Source: Icerya purchasi (taxonomy: Eukaryota > Arthropoda > Insecta > Hemiptera > Monophlebidae). Taken from it: a stretch of 64,000 nt of DNA. The notes under the pieces were generated by a model. That model made no database searches and was not told where the DNA came from. It saw only the letters and a program-made list of their open reading frames with translations. Positions 39,601-51,401 of the stretch are shown here, one piece after another. The stretch is taken from the NCBI GenBank assembly GCA_039619475.1, contig CM077115.1:147812274-147876273 (forward strand), in the 5' to 3' direction. The position numbers were made by a program, and so were the translations under genes. Numbering within the stretch: position 1 is the stretch's first letter; each line of letters starts with the position of its first letter.

Positions 39601-42600
39601 ACAATAAATCAAAGTAAAATAAAAACAATCAGTAATTAAAGTATAATGCAAATTATGTTATTAATGTTTAAAAAAAATAATAATAATAATAATTTTGTAA
39701 TAATACTAAATTAATTACGGCACAACTCATTTTTAAAATATGATTATTACAAATTAGCTATCGTTTTTAATAAAAAAATAATGGTTTTATCAACCATAAT
39801 TGTTTTCCAAAAGAAAAAATTTAATAAAGTAAAAGTAGGTCTCACAGTATATATGTTTGTAATCAATATGTGAAATTTATAAAAATGTTAAGAGAAATAT
39901 AATGGATATATAACATTTTTATCACATGAACCGTATTTCATACTTTTATTTAAATAAAATCAAAATTGTAATATATTTGAATTTTTTATCGGAATAGATC
40001 GTAAAATATTAACTAACTGGTCTATAATAATTATGTAAAATAATATCGCAACATTCAAATTAATGTAATATTCTGTTGTATTTTTTTTTTTTTTTTATAA
40101 GACTAAAGTTGTTTATTCGTATATTTTTCATTAAATTTATCGTTTTGTTGAAGTATTTTATGCTATTATTGTTTACTCGCAACATTTAGGAATTTCAAAA
40201 ATACTAATAATTATTTATTCAAGATTGAAATATGTATACTTGCAAGTTATTTACATGTAACGCGCAACAATATAAGAAAAAGGGAATATATAGTAGGATA
40301 TTGTGTAGAGTGCACTTTATTTAAAATACAAATTTGATTGCAAATTATTTACACGTGCTGTTGTGTAGTAGTGATGAGTAGGTCCAGAAGGATATGTATC
40401 CGGGGATCCGTATCCCACAGCAGAGTTAACGATGTAACTCTGACTACAGTTCCGGATACATATTTTCAACTCCGACAAGATTCAAGTTTACAATATGATT
40501 TAGACAAGGAGAGTTAGAATCCTTTCCCCTATGGGAAGTAGGCTGGTTTTGCACCATTCTTGAAAATCTATTCGCTCTGAGTAAATTTAAGTTTTTTACA
40601 CCATCCAATAATAAATTTATGTTTATGTCACCTGTAATTAAAGCAACGTCTTTTAAAGCATCTTTAGCAGCATTTAGGTCAAGCAAAGATTCTATATATT
40701 GCGAATCACAGAATGGTATATACCCACAGTTGGCGAGTAGCGACAGTTATCTAGTTTAATATTTAAATATACAACAATTTCAGTACGGATGTTTATATTA
40801 ATATCTAATATCATAATATTCTCTTTCATATAAATTAATACTCTGCCTGATCTTTTAATTCTACAAAAAGAAAATCCTGAAATTTCACATCATAGTCTAA
40901 CTCGTCCTTGATTAACTAAGTTTCAATTAGCGCTAGAACATCATAGTCTAACTCATACTGGTTCACTAATAATAATAGTTCATTAAAGTGAGCTCTTAAA
41001 CTACTTGCATTTAGGATAAATATTTATATTTGTTATGCTGTACTTAAATACTTAAAGCTATAATTAATTAAAAAGAAACTCTAAACGTTTACGTTAATCA
41101 CATTACTGTTATTAACGAAATTACTGCAATCAAAATAAGTTGTAAATTATTAACTACCTTCATTTATTATAAACCAAAATTGATACTTCCTGATGCGTAT
41201 CACGTAAACGGTTGAAGATTCAAATTAACTAAGAGGAATACATTAGATGTATTTAGCCAAGCGATATTGTAAATAAATAACACATGTACGTAATTGTTTG
41301 CATGACCCAGATTATTATCTAAATTTAAAAATAGTTATAATTCGGCAAACAAAAATATATGTGGGGTAAACAAAAACTAAAAATGTTTTCTCATAATAAA
41401 AATTGCAACGAAACGATTACATACGGTTTTTAAAGATAAAATTTCCAATTATTCCCCATTTGAATTGAAATAATTATACTTTTAAACTAATATTAAATAC
41501 TGTAGATTATCGTTAAGTATAACTGAAAAACTTATATAAATGACAAAATTAATAACACAATAAATTTAATATATAACGGATGCCTAAAACTAAGGAGTAT
41601 AAGGTTCTAGCGAAGTAAATAAGGGAATGGGATTGGAAAAAAAAGGGTAAGCAATGGAAATTTATCACAATAAAAGGCTTGCAAATAAATTACCTAATTT
41701 TGGAAACAGGATACCACCACCGATAAAATTTATGATAAAAATAATTATTACCATTGAAGTTCGCATAAGCTGAAATATAAAAAAAAATAAAGATACAGTT
41801 TATAATGATAACGGTTGTTATCATAAATAAATACTCAAGCGATATAATGCTATAAATAATTGAATATTTAGAATTACAAATAAAATTAAGATAATGTGGT
41901 ATCGGAGCTGCATTAGTAGTTATCCCGATGATTTATTTTAAGCCGCAAATATGCTCATACTGTACAATCCTTAAGACCGGTGCTTCTTACCCTTTATGGC
42001 AAAGGTTTTTTCATCTTTAATCCAAACGAATCACCAATTTTATGAAAAACTTCCTTATTTTTCTTTCAGTTTTTCCAGTTCCCTTCGTACTTTTAAATAT
42101 CTTTCTTTACCATTCTGTTCTAAATTCGTCCCTCAACATGTCGCCCTTTTTCCTACACACACTACTATGCTATTCAGACGATTCCAGCGGGCCAAATGGA
42201 GTTGGTTCTGTTTTTTTTGTTTTTTGTCTTGCCTCAAAGTACTTTGAATCTTTTAAACTTCCTTCAATTAATTCAATTTTCTATGCGGGATCTATTGCTA
42301 TTTTACGTGCTGTCCTCTTTGTTTCCTCATCATTGGTTTTCCATAAAGTGGTCATAATCTCGGATTTTAAAAGTGTTCTGCAAGTTATCACATTTCTTCT
42401 TCTTGCTCCCTCTTCCGATTATGTAATACTTCTCATACGTTTCCTCATTCATGATCTTTTCCTTCTTCGCTCGATTGAGGTCGATCTTTTGTGGATTTCT
42501 GGTGATTTGGGCATTGAGGGTAATGAATTAGTAGATATTCGTTAGACCGTTCTTCCATTTCCAGTGGCAAATTTTTAGGCACCTTTTCTGCTCATAATAT

Positions 42601-45600
42601 TGTTCTTCTTTCCTCAGTCGTTCATTCTAAACTACAGCTTGGCTCTTATTCTTCTTCATTTTCCAATCCTGACTCTTTTTATCTCTCTATTAAGTCATCT
42701 CTTCCTCCGCGCCCATGATTCCTTGACTTCCCTTCTCTTAAACGCTCTACAATCTCTGCAATTTGTCGCCTTCGCTTTAACCACAGTCTTCTTCCCGCAT
42801 CATTTTCACGGTTTTCTTTTACTTCTACTCCAATTTGTTCTTTTCACCCCCTTCTAATTACTTTCCTTGTGATCCTGATATTATGTTTCCTTTGAATATG
42901 CGGTCTTCTCTGCTGAACAATCGTCCTTCTACTCTTTTCTATTGAAACTCGGTATTCCTACTCCTTATAGTGCTTCTTACATTCTCTCATTGCCTTGTGC
43001 ATCTGTTATTCTTACCCTTGACTTATTTTTATCCTCTATCCTCAAATGTTTAAGAATATAATGTTATTTTCTCTTTCTTCCCATTTCTTGAGCTAATGTC
43101 CTTGTTGAAAAACCCATTGGGGAGGATTTAAAAAAAAAAAACTTAATTTACGAAGTGAAATTTAATCAAAATAGAAAACCACTGCAAAAAGTAGATGTAA
43201 AAAATATATAAGCTGTGCATACTAGAACAAAAATAGGCAAACATACCGGGAATTTACACAACATCTGGTCACAGAACGAATGAAGAAGGTTTGAATCAAA
43301 TTTAAAAAAACGCTAGGAAAAACTTAGGTAATCGCAGGAGACATTAAATGCAAACATCTATATTATGAACGACAACAATTATTGCAGTTTATTAAGGAAA
43401 ACAACATTTATGTTATAAATGATAAAATTCGAACCTATTTGAGTCGACCAGGACAACAAAGAAGTAACATAGATTTAGCAATTAATATAAAATGTGAAGG
43501 AGCGACCATTTATCTATCTATCATTATAAAAATAAATTATCCGTCAAATGATAAGAATAGCAATACTCATTACAGAAAGCTGCAACAAAATAAAATATAA
43601 CAAAACAAGTTCAGTCAAGCATGAGGTTTCATGCACTGAGGATTCCGTATGAAAGTTAACAATAACTATAATTATTTAGTAAGAAAATTTGTTTGAATAT
43701 ACTTCTATTTTTATTTTACTATTTTAATTTAATATCTTAATAAATTTCAGAGATCTTTTCTAATAATAATTTAAAACAGTAAAGCAAAATACTAATTTGA
43801 ATCGAAGACTTAGACTAATTTGAAGTGCAATGTAATGGTTATGAAGAAAAATCAATTAAATCCTTTTTTTATTTATTTATTTAAATTATTGGTTTAGATT
43901 TAGTAATACTAATATTAAGGTTTTATGATTTTTTAAAATGTGTAATTTTGTTAATCCCTACACCTATCTTTCTTGGATAGCCGATCGTTAAAGACATTTA
44001 ATAAATATATAAACGAAAACACACAAAAAATATTAATTAGAAATAATATTAATGCTACGTATCACTCTGCTGCGGCTGCTAGAATGCTGGTGCTGCCTGC
44101 TGGCAGTTTGGTGTACGTTGCTGATTGCGTCCTGGATTCTCGGTGAATGGAAGGGAGAGACACGGTAATCAAAATTATAGTTTACGAATTTTGTAAATGT
44201 CACTAATTTGAAAACCGAATTTCGAGGCGATTTGGTTACTTTGTTATCACGCTTCTTTCGGTTGTAAGACGAACTGGTTACTTTACTAAAAAAGGTCGAT
44301 ATAGTTCCGCGATGTGACAAAGACTGTCGTTCTACTGAGATGATTTTTTAACAATCCGGTTTTTTCTTTCGACTCTCTCAATACGTTAGACCATTATTAA
44401 ATATTTTTTTTTTATTTATTTACTAGCATAGTGCGTTAAATTGTTTAACAAATCGAAATACTATTCGCATCTGTTTTTCATCAGGCGGACGTACCACCTA
44501 AACAATGATGCGATGAGTCCGTTCCTTTCATTACAGTTCATAACAACACTAACACAAGCCGTAATGAAAATAACCAAACCGAAACCTGTGATCCCGTTCC
44601 GTTTCTTAGCTCTCGTACTAACACTACTAATGCAAATTATAACAGTCCGAACCAAATTCTAAAAACCGCTGCAGTCTCGTATTCCGATAAAGCCAAAAGA
44701 AAAATAACACCGATTAACAAACTCGTTTGTTCCATGCATTCAAGAAACCCACTTAAAACAAAACCAACATTTAAAACTAAAAAACTATAAAGTTCTCGAA
44801 TCAAATCCGGTGCTTGCTAGTCGTGCGCATGGGGAAATAATATTAGCCGTTGGTGCGGATATTAACTTTCACCAGATAATGTTACCGTCCGATATTCAAC
44901 CAGTAACAGTCGAAATTCGTATGCCAGTTCCACGGGTGTCTCTAAACATAATTCCGAACCGTATTTAGAAACTTTTAAAGTTGCCAAAAAATTAAAACAG
45001 TTCTTCTCCTCTAGCGGTGCGAGTATTACAGTTAAAAATTTTGAACAGGGTTAAACATATGCGCTTCGACATATATTTCTCAAGTTTGGAACATCAAGGG
45101 TTGAAAGTTTCGTTAAGGAAATAACTTATGTTTTCGTTCTTGACAAATATCGATCTTTTCATCGATCATAACCGAAAAAAAAAATATTATTTTTGAAACT
45201 TTTGAGCTTTCGGCGTTTAAGGTTCCGATTTTTAAGACGGAAACCTAGATGTTTCAAAGTAAATAAATAAACAGGGACGCACATTTTTTTAACCTTGTTC
45301 AAAATCTTGAACTACAATATATAAATTACAAGCGGGGCTACACGTCATTTTTCAGAATTTTATGAATTTTTAGTAAATTTCAAACAGTTTCGTTAAAACA
45401 ATGAAATACGGGTCTGTTCCCAAAAAATAGCGCTCTTTCCTATAATAATACACCTGACAAAAATTTTTTTTTTACAAAATTTCGAGCTTTCAGAGCTCCA
45501 AGCCCCTAATTTTAAAGTTGGAAACTTAGATGTTCCAAACCAGAGAAATATACATGGATGCCCATATTTTCTACTTTCCGCAAAATTTTTAGCTATAATA

Positions 45601-48600
45601 CTCGCGTCACAAATCAATTCTCGCACATTTTCGAACTTTCCGGCAAACTTTGAAAGTTCCATTAAGAAAATGAAATACGGTTTCTTTCCCGACAGATAGC
45701 GATCCTTCCAACGGTATATAACATGCCTTAGAAAGAAAAAAAATTTTCTTCAAAATTTCGAACTTTCGGCGCCTTAAGGGTCCAATTTTAAAACTGGAAA
45801 TCCAGATGTTATAAACTAGAGAAATATAAAGGGATGCGCACGTTTTTAGCCGCGTTCAAAATTTTTAGTTGTAATATTCGTGGAGCTAGGGGAAAGACAC
45901 GTAATTTTTTTTGTTTTTTTGATCTTTTCGGAACTTTGAAAGTTTCGTTAAGAAAATGAAATACGGTTCCGTTCCCGACAAATAGCGATCTTTCTAATAA
46001 TATATTATAAGCTCGGGCAAAAAAATATTTTTTTCCAAAATCTCGAGCTTTCGGCGCCCCGAGGGTGCAATTTTAAAGCTGGAAACTCGGATGTTCCAAA
46101 CTAGAGAAATATACGTGGAAGCGCATATTTTTAACCGTGTTCAAAATTTTTATCGGTAATATTCGCGGCGTAAGAGGGGCTACCACGTCATTTTTCGCGC
46201 TTTTTTGAACTTTTCGGCAACTTTGAAAGTTCCGTTAAGGAAATTAAATACGGTTTCGTTCCCGACAAATAGCGATCTTTCCATCGATATATCGCATGCC
46301 TGTAAAAAAAAATATTTTTTTACAAAATTTCGAGCTTTCGTCGCCCCTGGGGTCGTTTTAAAGTTGGAAATCCGGATGTTTCAAACTAGAGAAATATACG
46401 GAGATGCGCGTATTTTTAGCCTCGTTCAAAATTTTTAACTACAATACTCGCGGCGCTAGGGGGGGGACACGTCATTTTTTGCGGTTTTTTGAACTTTTGG
46501 GCAACTTTACATAACTTTTGTAACGTAATTTTTTTATTTTATGAAAGTACTCCTGCATTGTAGTTTATATTTTGAATTTCAGCGTTATAAGTTTATCTAG
46601 TGACGAGTTATGATTTTTTAAGTGATTTTTGAGGTCGTTTTATGTACCATATTATATATTCTTGACGGTTTTTTGGTTTTTTTGCCGCCCAGGGTAATCG
46701 GTCATCTTCAAGTTATAGATCGTTTTAAAGAGAATTTTAATTGTAATTTATGTTCCAAACTTGAAGTTTATAAGTCAAGCGGTTCGTGAATTATTGATTT
46801 TTATTTGATATTTTTGTCATTTGTGTACCATCTTATTAGGATTCCGTACATTATATGTATACGGAATCCTAAAAATTGGAGAAAAATTGACTGGCAAATA
46901 TTCAAGGAAAAAGGCATACAAATAAACAATGACAATAGATAAAAATAAGTTAATGCTTCAAGATAAATATGCCGTTATTACAGATAACATAAATACAGTT
47001 TTAAACCGAGTAACACTAATACCAGAAAAAACCCCAACGGGTGCAGAAACATATGTATCAATGTGGGACAAATAATGTCGAGAAATGGTGGCAAAGAGGA
47101 GGTTAGCCTTGCATATATTTAATAAACAACCTTGCTATGGAAGATTACAACCGATTTAAACAAAAACAAGCAGAGAATAAAAATTATGTTAGAATAAAGA
47201 AGTCAACTGAATGAGGAAAATTTTGTATGGAGTTTAAACGGAAGAGAAAACTGTACAAAGGAGTGAGATCACATAAAATATATAACCAGTTCGATAAACA
47301 CCGATTCACACAGAACAAACTTAAATATAGAGTGGATACCTAATTTCATGCAGTAATATATTTTAACAAATGAAAATTATGATCTTAATTTTGAAAATTC
47401 CACAGAAAAAGAGTCTCTGCCAAAAAAACACATTGCGATAATTAAATGAAGCATTAAATCAAAACAAGGATACAAATATAAGAGTAGATGGTGTACCATA
47501 TAAAGGAAAACGAAATACGTCCAGGAAATTCAAAAAACTCATAGTTGATTTTATGAACGATATAATAATTAATAATATATTCATGCCAGTGTTGTAGAAG
47601 CATCACTATATGACTAATTATCAAAATAGGAAAAGTCCCAAAGAATCACAAAAATGGATAATCCAATATTACAATGGTAAAAGAATAACGATAAAATATA
47701 ATAACGGAATAATAAACAAATACAAAATATCTTCAAGTAAAGGAGTGCCGTAAGGATCTATACTAAGTTTTCTGTTATATGCAATGTCTATAGGAGAATT
47801 AGACCGCTTAGAAAATAAATCGGTAACATTATAATACATACAACAGCAGCTACGACGAATACGACGTCAAAAAAATTACAATGTGGCATAAGCAATAAGA
47901 TAAATATAACAAATCAATTGGAACTTCAGATAAATAACAAAAAAACAAAGAAAATTATATTTACAAGGCACTAGATGAATCAATGTCCTCTAATAAAAGT
48001 AAATCACTGAACGATACAGTTAGAAAAAGAGATTAAGTATTTAGGGATTATACTGGACGAAAAATTAAGCTGAAAGAAGTCGAAAAAATAATATAAAAAA
48101 GCAATCGGAGATTCAATATATTAAAAACTATTTCAGGACATAAAGGAATAAGTCACCCTAAAACAAATATATTTTATAAACCCATTTCGATTACTCAGGT
48201 ATATTTATGAATCTAAACAAAATTAAATAGAAAGCATAAAATAAATTCGCAAAAAAAAAAAAATAAATAAATTGATAAGAACGCGATATTGGGTAAACGA
48301 AATCGTAACGCCTTTATTATCCAGCAATGTAACATTACGACATATTCATCCAATATAAAACTATAAAATGACAACGTATAATGGAGCAAACGAAAAATAC
48401 CTTCAGATAATTTCAGTATACGACACAGCTTTTTAAAATGTAAATTGAGGCTAAAAAAAAATAATAAAATACTACAACAAATACTACTACAGAAGTTCCC
48501 ACAATCTGAGAAAATATATACCGATGGATCTGTAGATATTAATAATTATTTAAATAAAATTTAAAAAAAACTACAAAAAAACACATTTTTAAAATGATTT

Positions 48601-50065
48601 AAAAAGTATAAAATAATTATTCCTAGCCCCATTCAGATTTATAACACCATACAGAGATTGTCTTGAAAATTTGTGATTGTAAAATTTAATAGCTACAAAA
48701 AAAACTTGTAAGATTTATAAAACGAAAAACGTGGAGCGCATGCAATCGATAATTGATGCATGAATAGAGTTCTTCACCTGAATCACTTATAATTTTTTTA
48801 TACCGCAAATGATATGAACTGTTGTGTGATTTTTCTCAACGACAGCTACTCTCTACACTTTTTATTATTGTATGCGCTCCACGTTTTTCATTTTATAAAT
48901 CTTACAAGTTTTTTTTTGTAGCTTTTAAATTTTACAATCACAAATTTTCAAAACAATTTGTCTGGTGTTATAAATCTGAATGGAGGTAGGAAAAATTATT
49001 TTATACTTTCTAATCCATTTTAAAAACGTTTTTTTTTTTTTTTAAATTTATTTGAATAATTATTTTTTGATTTTAAGTCTTACGTGTGTAAAATTTCGCA
49101 TCTCGTCGACTATGGCGATAGCCGGCGCTCAGCGAGAGCATGCATGTGCCCCGTCGCAAGCATTCCATTCAGAAAAATGACGTAAGCAGAAGCACAAACA
49201 GGTAGACCATGTCGGTGTGGCAAATACATTCATTGCAAGCACATGCGTGTCGCTTACCGCATACGTCTATCCTGAAGAGAGTCTAGCAGACAGAGAGAGA
49301 GCAAGAGAAAGAGAACGAGAAAGCAAGTGTAAGGAGGGCAAAACTGTTAAAGTAAGGGAGATCGTACTCTTGTATACGAAGATCCGCACAAAAGAGAATT
49401 CAAGCATAGACATTCTTTAGTAAACCAGTGGTGACGTCACTTCGATTAATATCAATATATTATTAATAAATATTAATATATAAATATAGCATTTATATAA
49501 TAATGCATTATCATCCAGTTCTGAGCTATGTTCAAAGTTTCAAGTTTATAGCTCACCGGGAAATTATATTAAAATCGATTGTACAATTCCACCGGAACAG
49601 AAAAAATGTGTCAAAAAAAGATCTTATCAAATGGGTATGTACCGTGAAGATATTAATATAAGAAGAACTTATAAAATACTATACGCTGGATCATCCATCA
49701 CCATGGAAATGTGTAGTATTATTCTAACATAAAACAACTCGGAGCCAAATGAATGAACAATATATTAAAGAAAAAAGAATAGGAAGGCATTAGCACGAGA
49801 TACAAAAAAGAAATTACCGACCAAGCCATGATTTAATGAAGCACAATATTATACAGCGAAGTATGTATTCCAGTTCCCAAATATTTATATCAGGAGTTAA
49901 GTTTGCTTATTCCCATATAATATTTATATTAAATAATAACATTTTTTGAAGCAGTAAACTGAATTCACTTTTCTGAGATAGTATAAAAAATTGGAAATAA
50001 AAGTTTAATTTTCAAAATAATCATATTCATTACATTTTCAAATACCCGAATTTTACTTCTTAATT

Positions 50066-50111
<46 letters not shown>

Positions 50112-51360
50112 TTATATATATACTAGCTGTTAACCACAGCATCGCCCGTGTATTAATACCTGTTTAAATCGGTACTTGGAAATTAATAAAAAAATTTCTG
50201 TTTTACCTGAAATTATATTTATGTAAAGATAATTTTTCTCTTCTTAAGAAATATATTAATCACCATCCAACAAAAAATGGTTTTCACCTTTCACGTTTTA
50301 GCGGAAGATTATCGATCTTCCTATAATTTATAATAAAATAAACTTTAATAACAAACAATATAGATCAATAAATTAGATAAATACCTATTTAGAAACGTTT
50401 TCGGGCATAACCCATCATCAGCTAACACTAACTTAAAGGAAACTTAAAACAGTATGTTTTAAGTTTCCTTTAAGTTAGTGTTAGCTGATGATGGGTTATG
50501 CCCGAAAACGTTTCTAAATAGGTATTTATCTAATTTATTGATCTATATTGTTTGTTATTAAAGTTTATTTTATTATACCATTTTAACAAACAGGATGTAT
50601 TCACCTACACTTCCTATAATTTGTCTATTTGATCTAACAAAAACTTTCGCTCAACCAAACAGTACACACAGCCATAATTTTGAAGAGGCTGAGTTATTTA
50701 CATGGTGATCTCCTATAATTACACATTTAAGAGATCACTCATATCTTTCAACTTCTCCGTCTTGAATACTTTATTAAAATTAATTTATTACCACAGTAGC
50801 AAACTACAGTAGTTGAGTAAGGATTTCAAATTTGAGTATAAATACCATTCCCCCGGTAGCAAATATTAAAAATTCCGTTACAGGATTCTTTGTTCCTATG
50901 TAAAAAATAATAGAAAACACTACTTTTTTAAAACTTTTCACAATGGATACAGTTAGGCTAGGAGTACAACTTGTATATTAAATCCTGTCATGGACGCTTA
51001 ATGATTTCAGTAACGCAAAAAGAGAAGTAACAGAACGATGTGTATTTACTTACGTCAGAAATTAATAAAATATTATCTAAAGTTTATTATTTACCATGGT
51101 AATCATTTTATTTAAAATTTTATAAAAATTATTATTATTTTTTTATTCGTCCCGTTTGTATTTCTGTACCGCTCATCGATCTTAACCACTTAAAATCTCA
51201 CATCTCACGAAGGAGAGGGAGTAGAAAACTCAGTCTTACTTGAAATCCTTTGTTAGAACAACAAATATACACCCAGGAATGCATGCGGGACTAACAAACA
51301 TATAAACATATAAACAAACATTCATTTTTATATATATATGCATATATATATACATAAATA

Positions 51361-51401
<41 letters not shown>

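Noticed and set aside
44033..44320. Minus-strand 95-codon frame as a gene
   Set aside because: No domain, no splice support, flanked by mobile-element remains.
45060..46515. CRISPR array
   Set aside because: Units are 270-295 bp and diverged along their whole length, not short identical repeats with unique spacers; the context is a eukaryotic intron.
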